The notes under the pieces are model-generated. The model was not told the DNA's origin and searched no databases. It was given only the letters and a program-made list of their open reading frames with translations. From NCBI GenBank assembly GCA_016926135.1, contig JAFGPH010000321.1, forward strand, positions 1-20,238: DNA of 20,238 bases, in the 5' to 3' direction. This document shows positions 1 to 8,048 of the stretch, in pieces. Both the position numbers and the translations under genes were made by a program. Source of the DNA: Deltaproteobacteria bacterium. Lineage in GTDB: Bacteria > Desulfobacterota > DSM-4660 > Desulfatiglandales > HGW-15. Position 1 is the stretch's first letter; every line of letters starts with the position of its first letter.

Positions 1-129
1 CCCGGAATTGTCAAAGAGAATCCCTCCTCGTCGGATTCACCTTTTCTCCGTCGCCTTCTGCCGCCTTCCTCTGCGCCATATCCTCCACCGCGTTTCAATT
101 CCCCTCGGAATACTACTCTAAAATACCCA

Positions 130-149
130 TCCCGCTGACTTCTGCGGGA
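130..149. other. Short hairpin downstream of the small antitoxin-like gene
   Basis: TCCCGC at 130-135 pairs with GCGGGA at 144-149 around an 8-nt loop. On the minus strand it lies just past the 30-codon reading frame that ends at 192 and is followed by a short, interrupted T-rich stretch. It could be a weak terminator for the minus-strand unit that starts near 480. The rest of 1-190 shows no gene I can support. Confidence 0.3.
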
Positions 150-191
150 CGAATTCCCCTGCTGAACAGAATTGCAGGGATCCTTGTTGAC

Positions 192-284
192 TCACCCGTC
201 ACTGATGCCGGAGGCTCGCAGATCGGCGACGATGACAGAAAGCTGGCGAGGGTCGTCCCGCAGCCATCTGGTATTGATGACCAT
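192..284 (-). CDS. Possible 30-residue peptide after the DUF1778-like gene
   Basis: A 30-codon frame begins with ATG one base after the stop codon of the antitoxin-like gene, so the two could be translationally coupled. The peptide begins MVINTRWLRDD and ends ASGISDG. I do not recognise it. A DUF1778 antitoxin is usually followed by a GNAT acetyltransferase toxin of about 160-180 residues, and no acetyl-CoA-binding motif is present, so this is not an intact toxin. It may be the remnant of one, a new small protein, or a chance frame. The only support is its position and spacing. Confidence 0.25.
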   Translation of the reverse strand: MVINTRWLRDDPRQLSVIVADLRASGISDG

Positions 285-285
285 T

Positions 286-462
286 TCAGCCGGAGTGGTG
301 TTCCTGGTGCGTCTTGATTGTCTCTACCAGGGTGGGAATGGGACGCCCGGGTCGGTTCAATGCCTCCAAGAGGCGGTCTCGATCGCGATCCGACAGGGTG
401 ATGTTGCGATGCCGGTCCACCACCTCGGATGACGCCCGGGTATTTACGGTTGAGCTTTCCAT
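286..462 (-). CDS. Short DUF1778-like antitoxin (58 aa), probably truncated
   Basis: The 58-residue product ends with a stretch typical of the C-terminal half of DUF1778 (TacA-type) antitoxins: ITLSDRDRDRLLEALNRP followed by a Pro-rich turn and a terminal helix. In that family this part wraps and neutralises the toxin. The N-terminal ribbon-helix-helix DNA-binding part is missing: family members are about 85-95 residues, and here only about 20 unrelated residues precede the domain. Expression signals nevertheless look intact, with AGAAGG 5 nt before the ATG and a near-consensus promoter just upstream. No GNAT toxin gene follows. It may be a decayed toxin-antitoxin locus or an orphan antitoxin. 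The family assignment is by eye from a short sequence. Confidence 0.5.
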   Translation of the reverse strand: MESSTVNTRASSEVVDRHRNITLSDRDRDRLLEALNRPGRPIPTLVETIKTHQEHHSG

Positions 463-488
463 GGGTACCTTCTCTTGATCGTGGAGGG

Positions 489-517
489 ATTATAGTGCAT
501 CCGTCGTCTTATGTCGA
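489..517 (-). promoter_or_regulatory. Sigma-70-type promoter for the antitoxin-like gene
   Basis: Read on the minus strand, TCGACA (512-517) is separated by exactly 17 nt from a perfect TATAAT (489-494). That is 5/6 and 6/6 matches to the housekeeping consensus. The predicted start of transcription falls about 20 nt before the ATG at 462, leaving a short leader that contains the AGAAGG ribosome binding site. Confidence 0.6.
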
Positions 518-626
518 TCCGATACGCAGATTTCAACGTATCCCTTCTTCAGGACACCCCATCATGGTCTTACTGAACGCACATGACCAGAGTAGTACTT
601 CTTGCCACCCCCGGGGATGAAAATCC

Positions 627-654
627 CCCTCTCCACCCAAGTGGGGGGAGAGGG
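627..654. terminator. GC-rich hairpin after the MBL-fold gene
   Basis: CCCTCTCC (627-634) pairs with GGAGAGGG (647-654). The minus-strand gene ending at 671 runs into it, and on that strand the hairpin is followed by GATTTTCAT, so it may terminate that transcript. The same kind of GC-rich CCCTCTCC/GGAGAGGG palindrome is scattered between genes in many proteobacteria, so it may instead be a dispersed palindromic repeat. There is only one copy in this window. Confidence 0.45.
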
Positions 655-670
655 TCGGGGGGGTGTATTT

Positions 671-1816
671 TCACGGTAAATCCTGCCGTATGTCACCATT
701 TGGCAACATGTTATCCGGATGGTATTGCCCTCTTTCTTCCATCTGATACCGAACACAATGCTTGTTGTTAACCAGGCAATACTCTTCAATCCAGTGCCTT
801 TCCAGTTTCCCCGTGTCCGTGTGTACCTTAACCGGGCAGGCATAATACCATTTACATGGTTTGATTTTGCCATTGGCGATCAAGACCTCGCAACCCTTGA
901 TTCGGTAATCACCAAAATCGACTTTCCCTTGTCTGTAGTCCTCGTGCCAATCTTTACAGACCGGAAGCCATTCATACAATTGCTTTCGCCAGGCCTCAAG
1001 GAAGATGGCTTCCCTTTTCATGTAATCTGCCGCGCAATAGACCTTGTTTCCCGAAGAGTGTTTCAGTCTTGTCAGCCAATCTATCCCTTCTTCGGACCTC
1101 AAGAGATGATGGTCAATAATCACCGTATCCACATGGCTGGAGAGCTTCCTTGCATTTTGCCAGGCTTTTTCCCCCAGGGCATCAAATGACGAACCGGAAT
1201 AATGATACAGAGGAGGTCCCGAGACCAAGAGAACATCCGGTTTCCAATCCAGAATGACTTCTATGGTTTTCTCCTCCAGGAGCTGTGTATCCGAGGCATG
1301 AACAAAGGTCTCTCCCCCCTCTTCGATTCTGCACATCATTACCATGTTTTCTGCCGCGCCTTGTTGCCCATGGGGGACAGGAGCGGAGAATTCCAATGGA
1401 CCATGTTTCATTCCTTCGGGACTCTGCAAACCCTTCCCTGCTGTTTCGGCCAATTCCTTTCTTCTTCTTTGCTGGGTCGGCGGAGAATTATTCGGACCCC
1501 TAGCCCAGATCAGGCAATCTGATAGACTATCCTCTATGTCATGGTTCGCTAACTGATACGGATTTGGATTACGCAAAGGACAGTGGTCTCCATCAAAATG
1601 GGTGAAAATGATGTCACTTGCGCCCTTCAATGCCTCAATAATTTTCTCTCTAATCCCTGCCCCGATCGCGATCTGAAAAGGATGGGGCAAAAAACCATAA
1701 CGGGACCAGCCCAAGGCTATGCCGGGGTCGATGTATATTTTCCGGCTCTTCAATTCAACCGAACAAGAAAGCCCACGGACCCCTAAAGACTCAGCGCCGA
1801 AAATCTTAATGATCAT
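671..1816 (-). CDS. UPF0282-like metallo-beta-lactamase-fold hydrolase with a Cys-rich C-terminal tail
   Basis: The 381-residue product opens like UPF0282 proteins (IFGAESLGVRGLSC, then IDPGIALG at 29-36), a family of mostly archaeal predicted metal-dependent hydrolases of unknown substrate. Metal-ligand motifs follow in beta-lactamase-fold order: THFDGDH at 72-78, H149, D176 in HASDTQ, and H237 in DHH. After about residue 300 comes a segment that I do not associate with the family, with C321, C327, C347 and C354 and a terminal HPDNMLPNG motif, suggesting a small metal-binding domain. The ATG at 1816 is kept because family similarity starts at once, although the ribosome binding site (AGGAAGGG) is unusually far upstream. 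The gene is visibly more AT-rich than the catabolic genes to its right. It stands alone, and its substrate is unknown. Confidence 0.8.
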   Translation of the reverse strand: MIIKIFGAESLGVRGLSCSVELKSRKIYIDPGIALGWSRYGFLPHPFQIAIGAGIREKIIEALKGASDIIFTHFDGDHCPLRNPNPYQLANHDIEDSLSDCLIWARGPNNSPPTQQRRRKELAETAGKGLQSPEGMKHGPLEFSAPVPHGQQGAAENMVMMCRIEEGGETFVHASDTQLLEEKTIEVILDWKPDVLLVSGPPLYHYSGSSFDALGEKAWQNARKLSSHVDTVIIDHHLLRSEEGIDWLTRLKHSSGNKVYCAADYMKREAIFLEAWRKQLYEWLPVCKDWHEDYRQGKVDFGDYRIKGCEVLIANGKIKPCKWYYACPVKVHTDTGKLERHWIEEYCLVNNKHCVRYQMEERGQYHPDNMLPNGDIRQDLP

Positions 1817-1910
1817 GGGTTTTAAGATGTCCCTTCCTCATGTTCGGACTATAGGAAATCCCGCCCTTATGGGTCAAGAAAGGAATGGACACATCGCATG
1901 AGGAGTCCGC

Positions 1911-2063
1911 ATGCGCAGGATCATGATCGAAACCCTTGCGTGGTTGGGTTACAGGGAGCTTATTCTGGCCGTGCGGAATGCATTCGGGAAGTTCGATGCG
2001 GAAGGCATGATCGATTTCGGGAAGTACCTGTTGACCTTGATCAATGGATCGCGTTATCTTTAA
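1911..2063 (+). CDS. Candidate small protein, 50 aa
   Basis: A 50-codon frame starts with ATG 5 nt after a perfect AGGAG ribosome binding site (1901-1905) and ends at TAA 2061-2063. The product begins MRRIMIETLAWLGYREL and has an alternating hydrophobic pattern that suggests two amphipathic helices. It has no Cys motif, membrane segment or signal peptide. I recognise no family. It sits alone in the divergent space between the MBL-fold gene and the DJ-1/PfpI gene. The ribosome binding site and sensible amino-acid composition favour a real gene; shortness and lack of homology argue for caution. Confidence 0.4.
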   Translation: MRRIMIETLAWLGYRELILAVRNAFGKFDAEGMIDFGKYLLTLINGSRYL

Positions 2064-2234
2064 AAGAAGAGTGCACAAAACCCGTCTCCTGTTCCAATAG
2101 ACCTGCTGTGGGCCGACAGTACATGCCAACGAGCGGGGAGAGGGTTAGCTCAGCACACGGCCTCCTGCTTCAGCGGGGGCTCAACATCCTGCGCCGGTGG
2201 TCCGTTCACGGGGCTCAAAGAAAGGGGGGAACGG

Positions 2235-2864
2235 ATGGAGAGGAAGCGTGTCGGGATCGTCCTTTTTGAGAACATTGAAGTTCTCGATTTCTGCGGCCCC
2301 TTCGAAGTGTTCTCTGTAACCCGTCTGAACGAAGACAAACGCAGAGAAGAACCTTCACCCTTTGAAGTATGGTTGGTGGCTGAGGGCCCTGGGCCTGTAA
2401 CGACGACAGGCAACATGAAAGTCATTCCTCATTACACGTTTGAAGATTGCCCTCCACTGGATATCCTTGTTGTGCCCGGGGGCTGGGGTACACGCAGGGA
2501 AATGAACAACCCCGTCATGCTGGAGTGGCTTCGCACACGCGCAGCAGAAGTCGAAATCCTGACCTCCGTCTGCACGGGATCCATGCTTTTGGGATTCGCT
2601 GGGCTACTGAACGGACTGCATGCCACCACTCATTGGAGATCGTTAGACTGGATGCGGGATTCCTTTCCAGAGGTGAGCGTGGAGTTCGAAAAACACGTGG
2701 TCGAGGACGGCCGTGTGGTCACGTCGGCAGGCATCTCAGCGGGCATCGATATGGCGCTCAAGGTGGTTTCCCGAACCTTTGGCGAAGATATTGCCCGGAC
2801 CACGGCCCGGCACATGGAATACCCTTATCCGGAGAGCAACGAACGCAGGGTACGCCTTATGTAA
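2235..2864 (+). CDS. DJ-1/PfpI family protein, isonitrile hydratase-like
   Basis: The 209-residue product is a single glutamine-amidotransferase-like (DJ-1/PfpI) domain of usual length. It shows the DFCGPFEVF start (18-26) with Glu24, the VVPGG strand-turn (79-83), and the nucleophile elbow SVCTGS with Cys113, then TTHW with His133 and SAGISAGID. This pattern matches the branch containing bacterial isonitrile hydratase (isonitrile to N-substituted formamide) and the N-terminal half of GlxA-type AraC regulators. No AraC DNA-binding domain follows, so it is an enzyme-type member. A purine-rich stretch (AAAGGGGGGAA) precedes the ATG. The true substrate cannot be read from sequence. It lies upstream of the TAXI transporter but is separated by about 300 bp and a possible promoter, so a shared function is unproven. 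Confidence 0.85.
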   Translation: MERKRVGIVLFENIEVLDFCGPFEVFSVTRLNEDKRREEPSPFEVWLVAEGPGPVTTTGNMKVIPHYTFEDCPPLDILVVPGGWGTRREMNNPVMLEWLRTRAAEVEILTSVCTGSMLLGFAGLLNGLHATTHWRSLDWMRDSFPEVSVEFEKHVVEDGRVVTSAGISAGIDMALKVVSRTFGEDIARTTARHMEYPYPESNERRVRLM

Positions 2865-2871
2865 TCGGCGA

Positions 2872-2900
2872 TTGACATGCAAAGAGATTTCTGTTAAAAA
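2872..2900 (+). promoter_or_regulatory. Possible promoter for the TAXI-TRAP unit
   Basis: A perfect TTGACA (2872-2877) is followed after 17 nt by TAAAAA (2895-2900), which carries the extended -10 dinucleotide TG at 2892-2893. The -10 box itself is weak (4/6). It would give a leader of about 250 nt before the TAXI receptor ATG. In the rest of 2901-3150 I see no gene and no convincing operator or riboswitch. Confidence 0.35.
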
Positions 2901-3161
2901 AGTCTCCCAAAACCCGCAAAAGACAATTCCCTATTATTATCTCTAACATCGTCCGCTTTGTTTGTCGCGGTTGAGAGGACGTGTGTCGGCACTATCCGGG
3001 ATTGCCGGTAAGGACCGCCGCGCACCTGATCCGATGTCGATAGCATTACGGGCCGCGTGCCGCTGACCGCTGCCGGGGATGGCCATCAGGGCCCAGTGCC
3101 GGATGCGGGGATTGGCACGCCGTTTCATTCATTGTACTCAAAGGAGGGAAGGAGGAGAGTG

Positions 3162-4202
3162 ATGTTAAAGATGAGACCAGGTTACGCTTTTGGGGTGTTC
3201 GCAGCAGCCATTGCCGCAGTTTTTGCCTTCTCGGCGATCAACCCGGCCGATGCACAGGAGCGAAAGTCGATTCGCTGGGCCACGTCCAGCACGGGTTCTT
3301 ACGGGTACAAGGTCGCAGCCTCCATGGTGAAAATTCTGGAAGATGCGCTCGGCGGTCAATACACGGTCACCGTCAATCCATATCCCTCGACGACCGCCGC
3401 CATGAAGTCCACGATGGACGGAGGAGGGGAGATCGGCTACACGGCCGATGTGGGGATGGTGCCTCTCTATGCCGGTGAAGGGAGCTTCAAGGACTACAAA
3501 CCTGCCAAGTCGCTGCTGGTGCATACCTGGTATGCCTATCCCATGGAGTCCTTCATGGCTACGAACGCCTCGAGGGCCGGCGAGTTCAAGAGCTGGGGTG
3601 ATTTCAGCGGCAAGCCCGTGTTTTTCACCCCGGCCGGTTACATGAACTGGCTGAATTTCCATCGTATCTTCAAGGCGCTTGGCTATAAATTCAACCACGT
3701 CCAGATCGATACCGCAACCCAGGCGGACGCGCTTCAGTCCGGCTCCATTGTCGGCGCCGTTGCCTATACGACCGCCGGCCGGTCCCTGGCATCCTATTGG
3801 CGAGAGACCGAGCTGCGCGCGGACATCAAGGTGATCAACCCATCTGCGAAGGAAGTGGAAAAGCTGAAGGCTGCCGACCTCGAGCCCGTTGAGGTGGACG
3901 CCACGAAGGCCTTCAGCAAGGACGTGGGCGTGAAGACGATCCTGGGCGTGCCGATCCTTTTCGGCTACAACGTGCGCGTGGACATGCCCGAGGAGGTGGT
4001 CTACAAGATGCTGAGCGCGTTCTACAAGCAACGCGAAGACCTGGCCAAGGTTGATCCGGGCTTCGGGCCCATGGCTCGCAACTTCGTCGGCATGCAGGTG
4101 GGCGGCATCAAGGCCGGGCCGCATATCCCGGTCCATGCGGGACTGGCAAGATTCCTGAAAGAGCACAAGGCCTGGAACGACAAGTGGAAGATCGCCAAGT
4201 GA
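3162..4202 (+). CDS. TAXI family TRAP transporter solute-binding receptor
   Basis: The 346-residue product has a lipid-free signal peptide (basic MLKMRPGY, hydrophobic core, cleavage likely after ADA near residue 30) and then a type 2 periplasmic binding fold of the TAXI class. IRWATSSTGSYGY and the following glycine- and threonine-rich segment are characteristic. TAXI receptors capture organic acids or amino acids in the periplasm and hand them to a fused DctQM-type permease, here the next large gene. The start chosen is the ATG directly after GGAGGAG; a longer in-frame version from 3057 would place non-signal sequence before the signal peptide. The gene opens a unit with the permease and an MmgE/PrpD enzyme, so the ligand is probably that enzyme's substrate or a precursor. 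The ligand itself cannot be deduced. Confidence 0.93.
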   Translation: MLKMRPGYAFGVFAAAIAAVFAFSAINPADAQERKSIRWATSSTGSYGYKVAASMVKILEDALGGQYTVTVNPYPSTTAAMKSTMDGGGEIGYTADVGMVPLYAGEGSFKDYKPAKSLLVHTWYAYPMESFMATNASRAGEFKSWGDFSGKPVFFTPAGYMNWLNFHRIFKALGYKFNHVQIDTATQADALQSGSIVGAVAYTTAGRSLASYWRETELRADIKVINPSAKEVEKLKAADLEPVEVDATKAFSKDVGVKTILGVPILFGYNVRVDMPEEVVYKMLSAFYKQREDLAKVDPGFGPMARNFVGMQVGGIKAGPHIPVHAGLARFLKEHKAWNDKWKIAK

Positions 4203-4266
4203 TCTCGCCAATGGATTGCCAGGGGTGAGAAACCGGCCCGGGATCACTAGGGATTACGAAGATACA

Positions 4267-4378
4267 ACTTGGACAAGTACACGGCCAGGCTCGTTCATGC
4301 TGAGGTATCGAAGCATGAACGGGACCTTCGCCCTTCGATACCTCAGGGCGAACGTTTGATGGACTGTTTTGTCCAAGT
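4267..4378. repeat. Nested palindromic element between receptor and permease genes
   Basis: The core is a perfect 14-bp inverted repeat: CTGAGGTATCGAAG (4300-4313) and CTTCGATACCTCAG (4333-4346). Outside it CGTTC (4292-4296) pairs with GAACG (4349-4353). A competing hairpin is possible because CGTTCATGC (4292-4300) also pairs with GCATGAACG (4313-4321). The block is framed by a third inverted repeat, ACTTGGACAA (4267-4276) and TTGTCCAAGT (4369-4378). It resembles dispersed REP/BIME-like or MITE-like palindromes of bacterial genomes. The rest of the 4203-4596 gap contains no gene I can support. Confidence 0.7.
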
Positions 4379-4596
4379 GATCTTTGGGCAGACCCTTACC
4401 GGTTCTCATCCCTGCGCAGTTACCGGTTTGAAGACCACATTGTACGCCGCGTGTTTCCTGCAACAGCCTACGCGAGAACAGCGGAGAGAAGAGCCTTGCG
4501 TGCTATCACCCTTGTTTTCGCCGGGCGAAGGCAATTGTCCCATCGACGCGGCCGCCTGGAAGGCGTGAGACACCTTGGATCAAAAGGGAGATAGCC

Positions 4597-6558
4597 ATGC
4601 TGAGTGAACGCCTCAAGCAGCACATCAGTCTCAAGAACCTGCAATTCATCTTGTCGCTCATCATGTTCGTGTGGCTGATCTGGTATTTTTACACCGGCTT
4701 CGGCGGCCCGAGCGAACTCGTGGCCTATCTCTTGCCGATCGCCCTGGTGATTCAGATCCTGTCCATGTACCGGGAAGACTATTTTTACAAGCGACTGCCT
4801 CCGGTGGTGAACCATATCCTGGTCGTGTTCTATGTGGGTATCTGCGCGTTTGCCTTCTATCATTTTTACATGGAGTACGACCAGATCTCGATCTGGCGGC
4901 AGGGATCCTACACCACGAGGGACTATATCGCCGGTCTGCTCATATTCCTTCTGGTCATGGAGCTGTCGCGGATGGCCCATCCGGTCCTGTTCTGGTTGAA
5001 CGTGGTTCTGGTCTTCTACACCCTGTGGGGCTATCTGAGCCCGCTCGACTTCTTCTGGCACCCGGGGACCACCTTCTACCGGATCGTCACCTCCAGCACG
5101 GTCGAACTCGCCACGGGCATCTACGGGCTCTATTCTCAGATTGCCCTGACGGTGGTCGCGGCGTTCCTGCTTTTGGCGGCGGTGGCACGGGGGTTTGAGG
5201 CCCAGAGCGCGATGGTCATGGTCATGCGGCGGCTGGCCGGGCGGTCGCGGCATACCATCCCGCAGACTGCGGTGCTGGCCTCGGTCTCGGTCGGCATGGT
5301 GAGCGGCAGCGGTTCGGCCAATGCGGCGGTCACCGGCAGTTTCACCATCCCGTTGATGATGCGCTATGGCGTGCCGGGCGCCTTTGCGGCCGCGGTGGAA
5401 ACCTCGGCGTCCATGGGCGGACTCATCATGCCGCCCCTCATGGCGGTGGCCGGTTTCCTGATGTCCGAGTTCCTCGGTGTTCCCTATTGGGACGTGGTGG
5501 TCCGCGGTTTCGCCATTTCTTTTGTCTACTTTAGTACCCTCTCCCTCGCCATCTATCTCCTGAGTGTCCGCGTGTTGCCCTCCGAACCTGTTGCAGCGCC
5601 CTCGGTGGCGCTCTATGACAAGGTCAAGACCGCCATCTTCTTTGTCGGGATCGGGTATCTCGCCGTGCTGATGGGGTGGCTCAACTACGGGGCCCTGCGC
5701 GCTGCGCTCTACACGGGCACCTTCATGTTCATCCTCTTGTTTCTCGGCTTCCTCTGCTTCAAGTACGTGCGGAAGGACCCGGTTGTGGAAAAGGAGAAAT
5801 TCTTCAAGAACATGTTCATCATGATCGAGACCCATGCCGGAATGACGTCCTATCTGACGCTTCTGCTGGCCACCCTCGGCATCATGATCGGCCTGTTCAC
5901 CGTGACCGGCTTCATCAACCGTATGGGGGCCATGATGCTGGAGGTCGGGGCCTGGAGCGTGGTGGCCACCATCCTGATGGCCTGGGTCTTCGGCTGGCTT
6001 GCGGGCGCCGGCCTTCCGCCGACCGCCACGTACATTATCATGGCCATCATCGTGGTGGACCCGATCGTGAAACTTGGCGTCAACCCATGGGTGGCCCACT
6101 TCTTCGCCTTTCTGATTGCGATCTGGGGGGAATTGTCGCCGCCCACCTCGCTCACGGCCGCGGTCACCGCGCAAATAGCGGGTGCCTCCTTCATGCGGAC
6201 CATGTATGAGGCCGTGAAATTGTGCCTGCCCATCACGTTCATGTCTTTTGCCGTATTCACCCGCTCCGGCATGGTGGAGGAACCTGGATGGCATCAGGTC
6301 GCGGACACGCTGCTGGTGGCGATTTCCACCTGCGGCATCTCCACTGCGATGTTTGCCCGATTCTCGAGAAAGAAGGGGGCAGACATCCTTCTCCGGGCGC
6401 TGCTGGCTTTCGCCTCCTTCGTGGTGATGCTCCACCCGGACGGCAATGTGGCGCTGGCGGTGGCCGTGATCGTGTTGCCGGTAACGGTCTGGGGAGTCTT
6501 TCGTCACCGGGTGATCAGCCCGCCGAAGGGCGAACTGCAGCCGGGAACCGCAACGTAG
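4597..6558 (+). CDS. TRAP transporter fused permease (TAXI type, DctQM fusion)
   Basis: The 653-residue product is almost entirely membrane-embedded. The N-terminal segments (about residues 15-125) correspond to the small DctQ-like subunit and the remainder to the large DctM-like transport subunit. Its hallmark segments are GMVSGSGSANAAVTGSFTIP with the following METSASMGGLIMPP region in the first half, and AGAGLPPTATYI with GELSPPTSLTAA in the second. This length and layout are usual for TAXI-associated permeases, which use an ion gradient to import the receptor-bound acid. An AGGGAG ribosome binding site lies 7 nt before the ATG. The gene is separated from its receptor by 394 bp holding a palindromic element and is followed after 37 bp by the MmgE/PrpD gene, which supports co-expression of uptake and metabolism. 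Confidence 0.95.
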   Translation: MLSERLKQHISLKNLQFILSLIMFVWLIWYFYTGFGGPSELVAYLLPIALVIQILSMYREDYFYKRLPPVVNHILVVFYVGICAFAFYHFYMEYDQISIWRQGSYTTRDYIAGLLIFLLVMELSRMAHPVLFWLNVVLVFYTLWGYLSPLDFFWHPGTTFYRIVTSSTVELATGIYGLYSQIALTVVAAFLLLAAVARGFEAQSAMVMVMRRLAGRSRHTIPQTAVLASVSVGMVSGSGSANAAVTGSFTIPLMMRYGVPGAFAAAVETSASMGGLIMPPLMAVAGFLMSEFLGVPYWDVVVRGFAISFVYFSTLSLAIYLLSVRVLPSEPVAAPSVALYDKVKTAIFFVGIGYLAVLMGWLNYGALRAALYTGTFMFILLFLGFLCFKYVRKDPVVEKEKFFKNMFIMIETHAGMTSYLTLLLATLGIMIGLFTVTGFINRMGAMMLEVGAWSVVATILMAWVFGWLAGAGLPPTATYIIMAIIVVDPIVKLGVNPWVAHFFAFLIAIWGELSPPTSLTAAVTAQIAGASFMRTMYEAVKLCLPITFMSFAVFTRSGMVEEPGWHQVADTLLVAISTCGISTAMFARFSRKKGADILLRALLAFASFVVMLHPDGNVALAVAVIVLPVTVWGVFRHRVISPPKGELQPGTAT

Positions 6559-6595
6559 CTGTCTCCGGTCGAAAACAGGGTGACGGGACTGCCTG

Positions 6596-7984
6596 ATGGA
6601 GGAGACAAGGAATCTGGTAGAAAAATGTCATGAGCTCGGGTTTGACCATCTTCCCGAGCAGGTGGTCGATCGCGTCAAGTACCTGCTCCTGGATTACCTG
6701 GGCGTGGCCGCCAGGGGGGCGTTGAGCGACTCCAGCGTGCCCGTCCGCAGGGTCGTCAAGAACATGGGAAGAACCGGAGAAGGGGCCGTGGTCATCGGCA
6801 CGAACATGAGGGCGGACCCGGTCTGGGCCGCCCTGGCCAACGGCACAGCCGCACACTCCCTTGAGCTCGACGACGTGGTCAACGAGGGATCGCTTCATCC
6901 CGGTGTGGCCATCATGTCTGCGGCCCTGGGCGCAGGCCACATCGCGGGCTGTTCGGGCAGGGACCTGATCGAAGGCATCGTCGCGGGCTACGAGGCGGCA
7001 ATCAGGCTGGGTTTCACGCTGGACCCCGCGGCCCACTATGCCCGGGGCTTTCACCCGACCGGCACCTGCGGGACCATGGGATCGGCCATCACGGCGGCCA
7101 AGATTTTGAAGCTCGACCGAAGAGGGATGGCAAACGCCCTGGGCATCGCCGGGAGCCAGGCGGCAGCCTCCATGGAGTTTCTGGCGGACGGGGCTTTCAC
7201 CAAACGCCTCCATCCCGGATGGGCGGCCCACAGCGGGATCATTGCAGCCCTGCTTGCAGGGGAGGGCTTTACCGGTCCCGGATCCATCCTGGAAGGAAAG
7301 TACGGGTTCCTTCACGCCTATTCAGATGGCTCCATGCCTTCCCGATTGATGGAGGAATGGGGTGCGCCGTACAGGATCATGCGGACCAGCATCAAACCCC
7401 ACTCCTGCTGCCGCTACAAACAGGGCCCGATTGACGGCATCCTGGATATTGTGCAGGGGCACCGATTGAAGACCTCGGATATAATAAAGGTGAGGGTGGG
7501 CATCCTGAGGGCAGGATTTCCCATCGTGGCCGAACCGGAGGAGCTCAAATACAACCCGAAGACGGTGGTGGATGCCCAGTTCAGCATGCCATACGGGGCT
7601 GCAGTGGCCATTCTCTTCGGTCGGGCCTCATTGAACGAATATACCCGGGAAAAGATGGAATCCAGGGAGGTCAGAGAGATGATGGGGCGCATTTCTTGCG
7701 TGCATGATCCGGATCTGGAAAAGGATTTCCCGAAAAGGTGGCCGGCCTCGGTCTCCATCGTGACGAGAAGCGGTGAGGAGTTCAAGACCCACATAGACTA
7801 TCCCAAAGGGGATCCGGAAAACCCCCTGACCTGGGAGGAACTCATCCGGAAGTTCAAAGACCTGAGCGCTCCGATCTTCGAGGAATCCGTACGGATTCAG
7901 ATTGTGGATCGGGTCCGCGGCCTGGAGGCGGAAAGGGACCTGGAGAGGCTTGCCGGGCTTCTGCCGGGAAGGGATAGCGCCTGA
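6596..7984 (+). CDS. MmgE/PrpD family enzyme (dehydratase/hydratase or decarboxylase)
   Basis: The 462-residue product is full length for the MmgE/PrpD family, which includes 2-methylcitrate dehydratase, cis-aconitate decarboxylase (itaconate-forming) and iminodisuccinate epimerase. All act on small di- or tricarboxylates. Positions corresponding to the active site described for cis-aconitate decarboxylase appear intact: Asp92/Asp93 in LELDD, His101 in LHPG, Lys203 and His206 in KRLHPGWAA, and His269 in IKPHSC; HPTGTCG (153-159) is also typical. These residues do not by themselves tell decarboxylase from hydratase. The gene directly follows the TRAP permease and precedes an acid:CoA ligase unit, so the substrate is probably the imported acid or its oxidation product. 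A decaying homolog of prpD from a methylcitrate cycle is unlikely because no prpB or prpC is nearby. Confidence 0.92.
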   Translation: MEETRNLVEKCHELGFDHLPEQVVDRVKYLLLDYLGVAARGALSDSSVPVRRVVKNMGRTGEGAVVIGTNMRADPVWAALANGTAAHSLELDDVVNEGSLHPGVAIMSAALGAGHIAGCSGRDLIEGIVAGYEAAIRLGFTLDPAAHYARGFHPTGTCGTMGSAITAAKILKLDRRGMANALGIAGSQAAASMEFLADGAFTKRLHPGWAAHSGIIAALLAGEGFTGPGSILEGKYGFLHAYSDGSMPSRLMEEWGAPYRIMRTSIKPHSCCRYKQGPIDGILDIVQGHRLKTSDIIKVRVGILRAGFPIVAEPEELKYNPKTVVDAQFSMPYGAAVAILFGRASLNEYTREKMESREVREMMGRISCVHDPDLEKDFPKRWPASVSIVTRSGEEFKTHIDYPKGDPENPLTWEELIRKFKDLSAPIFEESVRIQIVDRVRGLEAERDLERLAGLLPGRDSA

Positions 7985-8048
7985 GGGCACGGCTTCACTC
8001 CCCTTTGCCCGGATGCCCCGTTTGAAAGCACGGGGAGGAATGGCGACA

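Noticed and set aside
3113..3128. Possible sigma-54 promoter (TGGCAC followed by TTTCAT) before the TAXI gene
   Set aside because: The essential GC of the -12 element is missing, and no enhancer-binding activator gene is nearby.
3165..4247. Long minus-strand open frame opposite the TAXI receptor
   Set aside because: The composition is not protein-like, it lacks a ribosome binding site, and the opposite strand encodes a clear TAXI receptor.
4468..6507. Very long minus-strand open frame opposite the TRAP permease
   Set aside because: Its translation is dominated by His, Gly, Arg and Asp in low-complexity runs, the usual artefact opposite a GC-rich membrane protein gene. The plus strand carries unmistakable permease motifs.
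6515..7315. Minus-strand open frame opposite the MmgE/PrpD gene
   Set aside because: It is a shadow of a well-conserved enzyme gene, with no family similarity of its own.
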